Positions 18,479-26,744 are shown, counted from the first letter of the stretch. The stretch is DNA of 33,143 nt from Treponema sp. (GCA_031266775.1 JAISAQ010000058.1:1-33143); one strand, 5' to 3'. A program made the numbers and translations. The notes: generated by a model not told the origin, from the sequence alone.

Positions 18479-18584
18479 AAAAAATATTCTTAATAATCTT
18501 CTGCGATCATTCAATGATAATGATATAGATCTGGTAAGAAAATATATGGATACAATATTACAGAATATAAAACTGGAAAAATGA
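18479..18584 (+). pseudogene. possible C-terminal gene remnant
   Basis: A short open frame ending at TGA 18582-18584 encodes a plausible helical C-terminus (SFNDNDIDLVRKYMDTIL). It has no start or promoter of its own. It sits between the attC-like palindrome and the next core site, where a decayed cassette gene would lie. It could be chance. The rest of 18416-18668 shows only the core site at 18618 and AT-rich DNA. Confidence 0.25.
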
Positions 18585-18604
18585 AATACGGGCAAGCGGT
18601 ATCC

Positions 18605-18636
18605 AAACAGCCGGAACGTTATGCGAAATTGGGACA
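18605..18636 (+). other. attC-type right end before the toxin-antitoxin cassette
   Basis: AAACAGCCGGAACGTTATGCG (18605-18625) is, at 20 of 21 bases, the reverse complement of the left end of the palindrome at 18216. The core plus flank GTTATGCGAAATTGGGACA (18618-18636) recurs inverted at 19463-19481 with one difference, so the toxin-antitoxin genes are bounded by 19-bp inverted copies. Confidence 0.45.
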
Positions 18637-18668
18637 AAACATACAAAAAACGGGTAAAAATGACACGC

Positions 18669-18696
18669 TTGACAAAAAATAATGGCTTAGTATAGA
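18669..18696 (+). promoter_or_regulatory. promoter of the MNT/HEPN pair (near-leaderless)
   Basis: Consensus TTGACA (18669-18674), 16-base spacer and TATAGA (18691-18696). The ATG at 18705 starts 9 bases past the -10 with no ribosome binding site between, so the mRNA should have no or almost no leader. Confidence 0.6.
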
Positions 18697-18704
18697 ATAA
18701 AATT

Positions 18705-19025
18705 ATGGAAAATTTAGCGGAAAGAATAAATCTCATAAAGGAATCTATTCTCAAAAATGTACCGGCGAAATATATTTATTTATTCGGTTCATATGCTTAT
18801 GGTAAACCAACGGATAAAAGTGATATAGATATTTATATTGTAATCCCCGATAAAACAGTCAGCATTTCGGAAATTTATACAAAAATAATGGTTGATTTAA
18901 GCATAAAAAAAATATTTTTTGTTGATTTATTGTTAAGCAGGGAAAGTGTATTTAATATTAGAAAAAATGAAAATATCCTTGAGGAAACAGTTTATCAAAA
19001 AGGAAGAATTTTATATGAAAATTAA
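18705..19025 (+). CDS. mntA: MNT-type nucleotidyltransferase antitoxin
   Basis: Encodes 106 residues, typical for a minimal nucleotidyltransferase. The signature Gly28-Ser29-x-A-x-G followed by Ser39-Asp40-Ile-Asp42 is intact (FGSYAYGKPTDKSDID), with a further acidic strand around FFVDLLL. In studied MntA-HepT pairs the MNT protein neutralises the HEPN RNase by adding AMP groups to it. It is the first gene of the pair; the HEPN gene overlaps its end by 11 bases. AT-rich composition and the flanking attC-like sites mark it as part of a mobile cassette. The assignment to the MNT family is firm; the exact neutralisation mechanism is inferred. Confidence 0.88.
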   Translation: MENLAERINLIKESILKNVPAKYIYLFGSYAYGKPTDKSDIDIYIVIPDKTVSISEIYTKIMVDLSIKKIFFVDLLLSRESVFNIRKNENILEETVYQKGRILYEN

Positions 19026-19455
19026 AGATGTAATAGAATGGATGCAAATCGCCGATGATGATTTTGATTCCGCAAAAATATTGAATGAATCGGCTCGTAA
19101 ACATTATGAAATTATTTGTTATCATTGTGCCCAAGCGGCTGAAAAGTATTTGAAAGGCTATTTGTCTTACAATGATATTATTCCACAAAAAACCCATAAT
19201 CTACTTCTTTTAAATGAGGTTTGTATTGAAACAGACAATGCTTTTTTAAATATTAGAACCGAATGCGGTTTATTGAACAGGTTTACTAATGAGATACGTT
19301 ATCCGCACAGGATAGAAATAAACGGAGAAGATGTAAATTATTCTCTTGTTGCTGCGGAAAAGATTAGAAATTTTGAACCAATGCAAAATTTGCGAAATAT
19401 TATCACCCCTAAAAATAACGCTAAAGAAACTGATGTCAAAGAGAATAGTAAATAA
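19015..19455 (+). CDS. hepT: HEPN-domain toxin partner
   Basis: Encodes 146 residues from the ATG at 19015, which has AGGAAG at 19001-19006; the frame opens earlier but without support. It is an all-helical HEPN protein: W-M-Q-I-A-D-D-D-F near the start, Y-E-I-I-C-Y-H-C-A-Q-A-A-E-K-Y-L-K-G in the core, then a conserved TH-N-L-L turn and I-R-Y-P-H. HEPN proteins paired with MNT are RNase toxins. The RNase motif R-x4-6-H of the HepT group is not clear here; R-Y-P-H is the usual form in the broader HEPN family, so ribonuclease activity is uncertain. It overlaps mntA and is followed by an inverted attC-type core. Confidence 0.85.
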   Translation: MKIKDVIEWMQIADDDFDSAKILNESARKHYEIICYHCAQAAEKYLKGYLSYNDIIPQKTHNLLLLNEVCIETDNAFLNIRTECGLLNRFTNEIRYPHRIEINGEDVNYSLVAAEKIRNFEPMQNLRNIITPKNNAKETDVKENSK

Positions 19456-19462
19456 TGATGCA

Positions 19463-19539
19463 TGTCCCAACTTCGCATAACAGGCCTGTTTACGCTTTTT
19501 TGTTCTGTGGGCCTTGCCGGGCCAATAGGCGGCTCGGGC
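19463..19539 (+). other. half attC-like site at the right edge of the island
   Basis: TGTCCCAACTTCGCATAAC (19463-19481) then CTGTTTACG (19486-19494) form the R''-L'' half of an attC-like site. The stretch 19486-19537 is the reverse complement of 18354-18405 (50 of 52 bases), as expected if both belong to the same palindromic family. No matching right half follows before the end of the amrS gene, so the site seems truncated. Confidence 0.4.
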
Positions 19540-19562
19540 TCTGGTTTGCCTAAGTCATTTCG

Positions 19563-20702
19563 CTAAACAATTGCCCCCGCGGGCGCGATTGCCCCGGAAC
19601 CTCCCCATATAGGCGCCGGTTTCCCGCACGCCGCGCAGAAATAAGAGCCGTTTTCAAGGGCAAGGCCCTGGGTCTGTACACGGTAACCGTTCCGCTTCAC
19701 AAGAGGCGCCCCGCAAAAGGAACAGAACGTGCCGCTGAATCCGGCTTCCCCGTGTATGTTGCCGGTGTACACATAGTTAAGGCGCTTTAAGGCCCTTTCC
19801 GCCGCCTCTATCAGCTTTGCGGGATCAGTCGCCGGCGCGTCCCAGCGGTAATCGGGATGATAGGCCGAAAGGTGCCAGGGCACCGGGCGCGGCGTTCCCT
19901 CATGTTCAAGGGCGGCGATAAAGGCGGCGCATTCATCCAGTTCCGAAGGGCTGTCGTTCATTCCCGGCACGACAAGGGTGGTTATTTCGACATGGACGTT
20001 CATCCTGCGGGCAAGAACGATAAAGTCAAGCACGGCCTGGAGGCTGCCCCCGAGGATCTTCGCGTAGGTTTTTTCCGAAAAACTTTTTAGATCCACATTA
20101 ACGGCGTCTGTCAGCGCGAGTATTTCCCCGGCCGGGACGCGGTTGACGCAGCCGCTGGTAACAAGGACATTGGCCGCTCCGGCATCCCTTGCCGCCTTCA
20201 TGCAGTCAATGAGGTACTCGGCGTGTATGAGCGGTTCCGAATAGGTGTAGGCGGCAAGGCCCCCGCATGCCGCCGCCGCTTCCGCCGCGCGGGCGGGCGG
20301 GAGGTAGCGGCCGGGAACCGTCCCCTCAATACGGGAAATACGCCAGTTTTGGCAGAAAGGGCAGTGAAGATTGCAGCCCGCGAATCCAAAAGAGAGTATC
20401 CGCGATCCGGGGCGGAAGTGGTACAGGGGCTTTTTCTCGATGGGGTCTTCCGCCATGGCGGTTATATAGCCGTAGAAGGGAAGGGAAAGCGCCTTTCCGC
20501 CGGCCGTTTTTCCGCCGTTTTCCAGGGGCTCCTTCCGGTTTTCCCTGGCCCCGCAGGCCCCCCTTTCCCCGGGCCGGATGACACAGAACCGGGGACAGAG
20601 CTCGCAGCGGAGCGCCTTTCCGCCGGCCGAAAAGAAACGTCCCGCCGCCGGCATTCCGTCCCGGCCGCCGTGCGGATAAAGAGCGTTTCCCGGAAGTGTC
20701 AC
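19563..20702 (-). CDS. amrS: AmmeMemoRadiSam-system radical SAM enzyme
   Basis: Encodes 379 residues from a GTG that overlaps the upstream gene's stop (GTGA at 20699-20702). The radical SAM cluster motif is Cys110-x3-Cys114-x2-Cys117 (GCNLHCPFCQNW). Before it lies the family's N-terminal C-x2-C-x3-C...C segment (residues 33-50, CELCPRFC), and at the C-terminus a zinc-ribbon-like C-x2-C...C-x2-C. This arrangement and motifs such as AYTYSEPLI and VVPGMNDS match AmrS of the AmmeMemoRadiSam system. AMMECR1- and Memo-like partners, which usually neighbour it, are not in this window. The function of the system is unresolved. Its 3' end abuts the cassette island. Confidence 0.88.
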   Translation of the reverse strand: MTLPGNALYPHGGRDGMPAAGRFFSAGGKALRCELCPRFCVIRPGERGACGARENRKEPLENGGKTAGGKALSLPFYGYITAMAEDPIEKKPLYHFRPGSRILSFGFAGCNLHCPFCQNWRISRIEGTVPGRYLPPARAAEAAAACGGLAAYTYSEPLIHAEYLIDCMKAARDAGAANVLVTSGCVNRVPAGEILALTDAVNVDLKSFSEKTYAKILGGSLQAVLDFIVLARRMNVHVEITTLVVPGMNDSPSELDECAAFIAALEHEGTPRPVPWHLSAYHPDYRWDAPATDPAKLIEAAERALKRLNYVYTGNIHGEAGFSGTFCSFCGAPLVKRNGYRVQTQGLALENGSYFCAACGKPAPIWGGSGAIAPAGAIV

Positions 20703-21085
20703 TTTTCCGCGGCCGCCTGTTTGTGGACGAAACGCTTCCTTACCGCCTGTGATTTATTGGCGAACTCTACCGGATCATTTACCTCAAAAGGTTCCAGAAT
20801 GACTCCGTGGGCGCCTTTGCGTACCCAGAGTTTTGCCAAAGGCACCCCTTCGCCCGATTCCGTTACCGCCGAATGGATTTCTTCAACAAAAAGAACGTCT
20901 TCAATCCTGAATTCCAGCAGGGTCAGATCGGAGCCCAGCGGATCGTTGATGAGGATCAGCTTGTTTTTTTCCGAAGGGTGCTGCCGCGGATAGCCGGTAA
21001 AGGGAAGGGCGTTTTTCGGGCGTCCCCCCGGATATTTGGTGACTTCGCTGAACGGCAGGGTTTCAAGATAACTTTCGATACTCAA
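20699..21085 (-). CDS. conserved protein, unknown function
   Basis: Encodes 128 residues from TTG at 21085, with AGGAGG 9 bases upstream. An ATG between that site and the TTG would give only Met-Ile-Val and stop, its TGA overlapping the TTG. The protein is soluble and mixed alpha/beta (ILINDPLGSDLTLLEFRIEDVLFVEEIH), without signal peptide or membrane segments, and ends in a basic helix. It is coupled to amrS by a GTGA overlap, so the two probably act together. I recognise no family. Confidence 0.7.
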   Translation of the reverse strand: MSIESYLETLPFSEVTKYPGGRPKNALPFTGYPRQHPSEKNKLILINDPLGSDLTLLEFRIEDVLFVEEIHSAVTESGEGVPLAKLWVRKGAHGVILEPFEVNDPVEFANKSQAVRKRFVHKQAAAEK

Positions 21086-21106
21086 ACGATCATGCCTCCT
21101 TCCTTT

Positions 21107-21135
21107 ACTATAGCTTCCCGCGCCGCCTCTTTCAA
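21107..21135 (-). promoter_or_regulatory. promoter for the amrS operon
   Basis: On the minus strand TTGAAA (21135-21130), 17 bases and TATAGT (21112-21107), upstream of the TTG at 21085. Its -35 hexamer coincides with that of the divergent nudC promoter. Confidence 0.6.
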
Positions 21136-21158
21136 TTAAGAAACGGAAAGTTTATTAT
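21130..21158 (+). promoter_or_regulatory. promoter for nudC
   Basis: TTTCAA (21130-21135), 17 bases and TATTAT (21153-21158). The -35 is weak, but it is the complement of the strong TTGAAA used by the opposite promoter. The two RNA polymerases would compete for one site. Confidence 0.4.
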
Positions 21159-21178
21159 GAACGGGGAGGAGCGTACAA

Positions 21179-21973
21179 TTGGAGACTTTTCTTTTTCAGG
21201 ATGATTCTCTTGTAATGCCCGAAGAAGGAGAAGAACCCCTCCGGTTTCGGGGCCCGGCCTCCGAAATCATAAAAAAAACCTTCGATTCGGCCGTTTTTTT
21301 TACCGCCGGGTCCCCGGAAGCTCCCCTGACGGCCGCGTATATTCCCCCGGAAGAACCTCTTCCCCCGGGGTGGAAGGCCTTTCCCCTGCGGCAATGGCTT
21401 TCCCGGGTTTCGGCCGGCACCATCATGTACGATCCTGTGGCGGCGGGGCCTGTGCTCAGGGCTTTTCACATTGTCCAGTGGCGCGCCGAGTCCCGGTTTT
21501 GCGGAAGCTGCGGAACGGCGAATACCGACGCGCCGGACGAACTTGCCCGGCTTTGCCCGGCCTGCGGAAGGCGGGAATACCCCCGAATTTCCCCCGCGGT
21601 AATCACGATTGTCATAAACGGCGAAGGCAAGGCCCTTTTGGCGCACAACAACAAATTCTCAGGCGGCATGTACAGTCTTGTCGCCGGTTTTGCCGAGGCG
21701 GGCGAAAGCCTTGAAGGCGCCGTTGAACGGGAAATTCTGGAAGAAGTGAACCTCAAGGTTTCAGACATACGGTATATCACCTCCCAGCCCTGGCCTTTCC
21801 CCAATTCCCTTATGCTGGGGTTCGTCTGCCGTTACGCGGGGGGCGAAATCAGGCCGGACGGCAGGGAAATAAGCGACGCCGGATGGTTCAGCCGTGATTC
21901 CCTTCCCCTTATTCCCGGTTTCGGCTCCGTTTCACGCTATCTTATTAATCTCTGGGTGGAAGGTTCGCTGTAA
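21179..21973 (+). CDS. nudC: NAD(H) pyrophosphatase / RNA deNADding Nudix hydrolase
   Basis: Encodes 264 residues from TTG at 21179, with GGGGAGGAG upstream. It has the zinc ribbon of NudC (Cys108, Cys111, Cys126, Cys129) followed by the Nudix box at 170-192: G-x5-E176-x7-R184-E185-x2-E188-E189, with Asn in place of the usual Gly near its end. The NADH-specific array SQPWPFPNS (202-210) is intact, which separates NudC from other Nudix enzymes. It hydrolyses NADH to NMNH and AMP and in other bacteria removes NAD caps from RNA. It is cytoplasmic and divergent from the amrS operon. Confidence 0.93.
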   Translation: METFLFQDDSLVMPEEGEEPLRFRGPASEIIKKTFDSAVFFTAGSPEAPLTAAYIPPEEPLPPGWKAFPLRQWLSRVSAGTIMYDPVAAGPVLRAFHIVQWRAESRFCGSCGTANTDAPDELARLCPACGRREYPRISPAVITIVINGEGKALLAHNNKFSGGMYSLVAGFAEAGESLEGAVEREILEEVNLKVSDIRYITSQPWPFPNSLMLGFVCRYAGGEIRPDGREISDAGWFSRDSLPLIPGFGSVSRYLINLWVEGSL

Positions 21974-22059
21974 GCCGGGCCTCGAACAGGCGGGCGGGGA
22001 GGTTTTTTTGTTTGAAACCGGATATGGTGACAAAAAGAACATAAAATCGTATCCCGCCG

Positions 22060-22088
22060 TTGACTTTTATACTATATTACGCTAAAAT
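22060..22088 (+). promoter_or_regulatory. promoter for cfpA
   Basis: TTGACT (22060-22065), 17 bases and TAAAAT (22083-22088). Transcription would begin near 22095, just before hairpin copy C, giving a leader of about 100 bases. Upstream, 21974-22059 holds only a weak GCCT/AGGC hairpin with a T-run, possibly a poor terminator for nudC. Confidence 0.6.
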
Positions 22089-22097
22089 AATGAGTAT

Positions 22098-22139
22098 TGA
22101 GCCGATTTCAGAACAGCGCTCTGTTTTGAAAGAGCCTCT
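22098..22139 (+). repeat. dispersed hairpin repeat, copy C
   Basis: GAGCCGATTTCAGAACAG pairs with CTGTTTTGAAAGAGCCTC across a minimal CG loop. It has the same flanks as copy B (TATT on the left, CTCTATT on the right). It would be the 5' end of the cfpA mRNA, as copy A is for the alpha-2-macroglobulin mRNA. Confidence 0.7.
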
Positions 22140-22192
22140 ATTCTAAGTCTAAAAAGAGTTTGGAATAGAATAAATTATCAAAGGAGTCAAAT

Positions 22193-24244
22193 ATGGCAGC
22201 AATGGATTTACCAAAAAGTCCGAATGTATTTCATCCGGAAAAGCCCAGTGCGGTCGGGTCGCGGAATTCATTGGCCCAGGAGTACCGGGATCAGCAAAAA
22301 GAAGTCAACCAGCTTTTGGAAGAAGAGACCAACAAGATAATTCATCACCTTACGGCGCGGCTTCCCAAGGACGTGCTGGAACGTCTGGATGTCATGGGCG
22401 GCCTCAAAGAGAAGCTGTACAACTACTTCAACCAGAATTACCAGAATATGTTTAACCGGTACATGGTTACTTCCGAAGATGAAATGGTCAAAAAGGTCAG
22501 GAATTTCATCGACGGGGAAGAAACCAAGGTTCTTGCCCGGTATACCCCCAAGGAAGTGGCGGACCTCCTGGATGCGGTGGGCGGCGCCGACAAGTTCAAC
22601 ACCGGCGAAATCGAAAAATCCATGGTCAACATGTACGGCCATCTGCAGGGGCACATACAGCGCGGGGTCAATGAACTGGAGTCCCTTACCAACAGCATAC
22701 TCCGTCAGAAGACCGATACCGGCGCCTTTATCCGGGGTGAAAACGCCTATTCTATCGTCAAGTGCGCCTTCAAGGATAATATCAGCAAGCCCAAGACTGT
22801 TACCGATGTCAAACTCTCGGTCAATATTCTGGATTCGGAGCTTATCAGCCCCATTTTCCACTACCAGATTACCGTTGAGTACCTCATCAAGGATCTTCTT
22901 TCCAAACACCTCATCGATGAAATGGACAAGGAAATCGAAAAGCTCAAGGATGAACGCATCGATCAGGGGCTTGAGGAGCTTTCCGACAGTGAAATCCTCT
23001 TCAGCAAGATAGGCAGGGTGGAAAGCTACACCGACGATAACAAAGACGATCCCAAATCCAAGCGTTACAAGCTTATCGCCAAGTCTATCATGGACCGCCT
23101 CGTTGATCTCCGGGCCGAAATAGATCCCGAATCCTTTGACGCCATGAACGTCCGGGAAAACCTCAAAAAGCTTATCGACATCGAAAACATCAGAAACCGC
23201 GGGTTCAATACGGCGATTAATTCCATCACGTCTATCCTCGATACCTCCCGTATGGGGTACCAGTATATCGAGAACCTCAAAAATGCCCGTGAACTGGTGC
23301 TGCGGGAATATGAGGATACCGATACGGAGAACCTTCCCGACGAACGTTATCAGGTAAAGCTGCGCTATCTGGATAATGCCCAGCTTATTGAGGAGCGCAA
23401 GGCCTACGATGTGCAGATGAAGAGTTTCGAGACCGAAATTCAGCATATCTGGGATCTGCTGTTTGTTATCTACGAAGATACGAAATCCTCGTTCTCGGTG
23501 AGCGATTTTAACGATCTGGCAAAAAAGAAGAAGGGCCGGATAGGCAGGACCAAGGAAAAGACCGGCGAACCGGTGTACGAGGATATAGACAAGGTGTGGG
23601 ACGAGATTTCCTTTGTCAAACCCGCCGAAACCGAAGTCGAACGGCTTAACCGTACCTATTTGTACGAAAAAGACAAGATCCGCCAGCGTATTGTCATCAT
23701 GCGGAACAAGATGAAGGCAATGTACGATTATCAGTACCCCATTGAACGGCGGGTGCTTGAGGAAAGGCTCAAGTTCCTTGAAAAGGAATACTACAAATTC
23801 GATTACATGATTAATCCCTATCATGTACAGCCGGGCCTGTTCCTTGACGTTGACATTACTTCCATTAAACGGAAGAAGACCACCCTCAACGCCATGGCCA
23901 ACGTTCTTAATGAATTCCTTCACGGCGTGTCCAAGGGGTTCCAGGACGCCGCGTTCGCTTCGTTCAGCCGCAGGCGTTCGACGGTGCGGGAAGACATCAA
24001 CCAGTCTTTCTCGAGTGCGGAGGAAGATTCTTCCCGGCAGGCTTCTTCGGGCAGCGCGTATCTGGATCTGATTAACTCAGGCGGGGAAGCCGCAAGCGTA
24101 TCCGAAGCCGCGAAGCCCAAGGCTATAGCCGCTCCCAAACGGGGCAGAAAGGCCGGCGTGGCCGTCAAATCAGGCGGCGGAAAACGGGGCCGCAAGCCCG
24201 GAAGCGGCCGTGGCAGAAGCGGCGGAGGACTCCGCGAAGTCTAA
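22193..24244 (+). CDS. cfpA: cytoplasmic filament protein A
   Basis: Encodes 683 residues; a strong AAAGGAGT site precedes the ATG. I recognise it as the treponemal cytoplasmic filament protein by its N-terminus ([19 protein letters not shown]), its size of about 79 kDa and its long charged helices typical of coiled coils (e.g. 240-270, 370-440, 480-560). CfpA forms ribbons of parallel filaments running under the inner membrane for the cell length; loss in T. denticola disturbs cell division. The last 45 residues are Lys/Arg/Gly/Pro/Ala-rich with KRGRKAG and [12 protein letters not shown], resembling AT-hook DNA-binding tails. It is a single-gene unit with its own promoter, 5' hairpin and strong terminator, suited to an abundant structural protein. 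Confidence 0.88.
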   Translation: MAAMDLPKSPNVFHPEKPSAVGSRNSLAQEYRDQQKEVNQLLEEETNKIIHHLTARLPKDVLERLDVMGGLKEKLYNYFNQNYQNMFNRYMVTSEDEMVKKVRNFIDGEETKVLARYTPKEVADLLDAVGGADKFNTGEIEKSMVNMYGHLQGHIQRGVNELESLTNSILRQKTDTGAFIRGENAYSIVKCAFKDNISKPKTVTDVKLSVNILDSELISPIFHYQITVEYLIKDLLSKHLIDEMDKEIEKLKDERIDQGLEELSDSEILFSKIGRVESYTDDNKDDPKSKRYKLIAKSIMDRLVDLRAEIDPESFDAMNVRENLKKLIDIENIRNRGFNTAINSITSILDTSRMGYQYIENLKNARELVLREYEDTDTENLPDERYQVKLRYLDNAQLIEERKAYDVQMKSFETEIQHIWDLLFVIYEDTKSSFSVSDFNDLAKKKKGRIGRTKEKTGEPVYEDIDKVWDEISFVKPAETEVERLNRTYLYEKDKIRQRIVIMRNKMKAMYDYQYPIERRVLEERLKFLEKEYYKFDYMINPYHVQPGLFLDVDITSIKRKKTTLNAMANVLNEFLHGVSKGFQDAAFASFSRRRSTVREDINQSFSSAEEDSSRQASSGSAYLDLINSGGEAASVSEAAKPKAIAAPKRGRKAGVAVKSGGGKRGRKPGSGRGRSGGGLREV

Positions 24245-24263
24245 CAGGCCGTTATGAAAAGTA

Positions 24264-24291
24264 AAGCCCCCGCTTGTGCGGGGGCTTTTTT
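24264..24291 (+). terminator. rho-independent terminator of cfpA
   Basis: AAGCCCCCGC-TTGT-GCGGGGGCTT, a perfect 10-bp stem followed by six T. A shorter A-rich run before the stem could also help terminate the convergent operon on the other strand. Confidence 0.95.
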
Positions 24292-24324
24292 GCGCCGGGG
24301 TTGCGGGATTTTGCCGGAAGGGGT

Positions 24325-25749
24325 TTACTCCCCGGTGCGAACGATGTCCGAGATGCGCCAGGAGCCCTTGCGGCGCGTAAGGGTAAGTTCGTCAACGCGC
24401 GGATGGGAGCTGGGCATGGGTTCGGCCCGGGCGGAATCCGGTGAAGAGGATTCGCCTTCCCCTCCCTCTGGAATCCACAGGGTATAGGCTGCGCGGTAGT
24501 GTATTTCTTCTCCCGCCTCCTCCCCCCTTGTCTGTGTGAAGCTGAGGTCCGAAACGCCGAAAACGGGACGATCCGGCGGCGGGGAACCCTGATCCAGCCA
24601 TTCCTGGGCGGGAATGGTTCCCGTTATGTTGTATTCGTAGGCCTGGCGCACGCGGGTAAGCACGTAGAAGTTGGTTACCATGTGTATGTCGTCCCTACCC
24701 GCCCTACCCGCCGCAAATTCCTGCATAAGCGTATGATCCAGGGTGTCAAAGGCGCCGTACCACGCGGCAACGACTTCCCTGCTTGTAAGGCCCTCCGTGG
24801 TGGGAAGATCCTTCCTCCCCGCGATGATGCTCCGGGCGACAAGGCCGGCGGCGATAACGGCAATGATTACGCCCAGAATAACAGCGGTGTTTCTTGCGAC
24901 AAAGCGGCGGGCGCCGACCGCGCGCGCCCTGTTTCTGCTGTACTGTTCCCGTTCCTCTTCCCTTTGTTTTAGTTCGCCGCCGTTTAGAGGATGAAAAAAC
25001 GACGCGGGGTCCCTTCCGTTTTCCGGGGGGCCCAGGATCTCCCTGATTTCGGCAAGTTGTACCCGGACCTCTCCTGCCTTCGGCGGGACGAAGATCCTGT
25101 CCACGAGGGAAGAAAGCTGCTCGTCAACGCCGGGAGCGGCAAGACGGAGGGGAAGGAACACGCCTTCCCGTATATCCTGATGTATGCTGCTTGAGTCCCC
25201 GCCCTGGAAGGGCGCTTCACCGGAGATGATGCTGTACAGGATCGCCGCCGCGGTAAAGGTCTCCGCGTCTTCCCCCGCCCGATCGGGATGTACAAAGGGT
25301 TCGGCGGAAGTAAGGACGGAGCCTTCCGCCTGCAGGCACCTGAGAACGAGTCTTTCGGGGGGGAAGAGTACGTTCCCAGAACCGTCGATAAGGGCGGCCG
25401 CGGGCCAAAGGGACTCTTCCTGTTTTTCAAGCGGAATGCGCGCCTGTATCCAGCGCCGCAGCGCGTCCAGTGCCTTTGCCCCGCCTGAGTCCCCCGCGCC
25501 CGAATCGAGGATGATCCTGTCAAAACGTTCCCCCCCAAAGAAAGGGCCCCAGATCACCATGGAACCGTTCCGCTCGACAACGCCCGAACTTTTCCATTCC
25601 TGGATGCTGTCCTCGGGCCGGACCAGAAAACCGCTCTGGGTAATAAACTGGGCCGTCTTCGCCTGGGCAAAGGCCTGGGCGTCAAGGCCCGTATCAAAGC
25701 CCAAGACCTCTTCGCCGTTAAGTTCAAACGTAAAGATGTTTTCGCTCAT
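24325..25749 (-). CDS. membrane-anchored degenerate kinase-like protein
   Basis: Encodes 474 residues; GGAAGAG precedes the ATG. The N-terminal 245 residues show a worn protein-kinase pattern: LIDGSGNVLFPPERL where the catalytic and DFG loops belong, PFVHPDRAGEDAETFT in place of the APE motif, and AAILYSIISGEAPFQGG, close to the kinase subdomain IX motif. HRD and DFG are missing, so it should be a pseudokinase. A charged linker (255-285) leads to one membrane helix (288-310); the C-terminal 160 residues lie outside the membrane and look like a small SnoaL/NTF2-like alpha+beta domain (weak). It follows hflC by 17 bases, so it is probably an operon partner of HflKC. The kinase relation is inference from motifs. 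Confidence 0.65.
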   Translation of the reverse strand: MSENIFTFELNGEEVLGFDTGLDAQAFAQAKTAQFITQSGFLVRPEDSIQEWKSSGVVERNGSMVIWGPFFGGERFDRIILDSGAGDSGGAKALDALRRWIQARIPLEKQEESLWPAAALIDGSGNVLFPPERLVLRCLQAEGSVLTSAEPFVHPDRAGEDAETFTAAAILYSIISGEAPFQGGDSSSIHQDIREGVFLPLRLAAPGVDEQLSSLVDRIFVPPKAGEVRVQLAEIREILGPPENGRDPASFFHPLNGGELKQREEEREQYSRNRARAVGARRFVARNTAVILGVIIAVIAAGLVARSIIAGRKDLPTTEGLTSREVVAAWYGAFDTLDHTLMQEFAAGRAGRDDIHMVTNFYVLTRVRQAYEYNITGTIPAQEWLDQGSPPPDRPVFGVSDLSFTQTRGEEAGEEIHYRAAYTLWIPEGGEGESSSPDSARAEPMPSSHPRVDELTLTRRKGSWRISDIVRTGE

Positions 25750-25766
25750 GTCTCTTCCGTCTTGTT

Positions 25767-26744
25767 TTACCGCGGTGCATAAAGGTAGCGGAAGTATTCC
25801 ATATCCGTGGTAAGGGTCTTGTCGAATTTCGGCAGGGTAGACCGGTAAGATTCCACAGCGCGCCAGAAATCGAAAAAGTCACGGTCCTGGTTGTAGGCTT
25901 CCGCGTAGATACCGGCGGCCTCGGCGTCGGCGGCTCCCCGTATGGTTTCGGCCTTTTCGTACGCATCCGAGAAGATGGAGCGCCGCTCGTTTTCCATACG
26001 GCCGAGCCACTCGGCCTTTTTCCCTTCGCCTTCGGAACGGAAAGCCTGGGCGATCTGGTTCCGTTCCTTGATCATCCTGGCGTATACGCTCTGGGTAAGC
26101 TCGTCGTTGTACCGTATCTGCCGGGTTACCACGTCGATAAGCTCTATGCCGTATTCGGGCACCATGCGGCGGGATCTGGTGAGTATTTCCTCGGCAAGCT
26201 GGCGCCTTCCCCGCACAATGGGCTCCTTGCTTCCTTCGCTCTGTATAAGATCGGGGATCTGCTCGGCGGCAAGGCTGTCGCCTATTCCCAGGCTGTCAAG
26301 CGAATCGGTTCTTTCAAGGATGATGTTTGAATTCCGCACCGTCTCGCGGAGGTAGTTTTCGGCAATGACGGTACGCACCTCGGAGTCTATTACCTCGGCC
26401 AGCTTTTGATAGGCGCCTTCTATGGTGGTAATTGATTCGTAGAATTTCTGGAGATCGTTTATCCGCCAGCGCGCGGTGACATCAACCCAAATGTACTGTT
26501 TTTCCCTTGTGGGCATGCTCTTTGCTTCCCCGTCCCACGCCATGATGCGTTTGGGGTAGCGGACCACGTCGTCAATAAAGGGCGCCTTGATGTGGAGCCC
26601 CGCGTCGCCAACGACCCTTACAAGGCGTCCCATCTGGACTATCACCGCCTGTTCCCCTTCGTCTATGACATAGAAGGGCCCGGCGATAAGGACACCTATG
26701 AGAATAACGGCCGCGACAACAAGAAAAGTCAGGACTTTTTTCAT
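25767..26744 (-). CDS. hflC: HflC, SPFH-domain membrane protease regulator
   Basis: Encodes 325 residues. One N-terminal signal-anchor helix (1-24) is followed by the SPFH/band 7 domain (VIDEGEQAVIVQMGRLVRVV) and a long helix ending in Ala/Glu-rich repeats (RGAADAEAAGIYAEAYNQD), the conserved HflC C-terminal part. With HflK it forms the large periplasmic cage around FtsH and modulates membrane protein turnover. The start overlaps the hflK stop (ATGA, 26741-26744). Length and order match the usual hflK-hflC operon. Confidence 0.95.
   Translation of the reverse strand: MKKVLTFLVVAAVILIGVLIAGPFYVIDEGEQAVIVQMGRLVRVVGDAGLHIKAPFIDDVVRYPKRIMAWDGEAKSMPTREKQYIWVDVTARWRINDLQKFYESITTIEGAYQKLAEVIDSEVRTVIAENYLRETVRNSNIILERTDSLDSLGIGDSLAAEQIPDLIQSEGSKEPIVRGRRQLAEEILTRSRRMVPEYGIELIDVVTRQIRYNDELTQSVYARMIKERNQIAQAFRSEGEGKKAEWLGRMENERRSIFSDAYEKAETIRGAADAEAAGIYAEAYNQDRDFFDFWRAVESYRSTLPKFDKTLTTDMEYFRYLYAPR

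Noticed and set aside
19563-21085. A complete AmmeMemoRadiSam locus.
   Set aside because: Only the radical SAM enzyme is recognisable; neither AMMECR1 nor Memo is encoded nearby and the second gene matches neither.
22268-23923. A 551-codon open frame on the minus strand opposite cfpA.
   Set aside because: Shadow frame of a strongly biased gene; no ribosome binding site, no recognisable domain.
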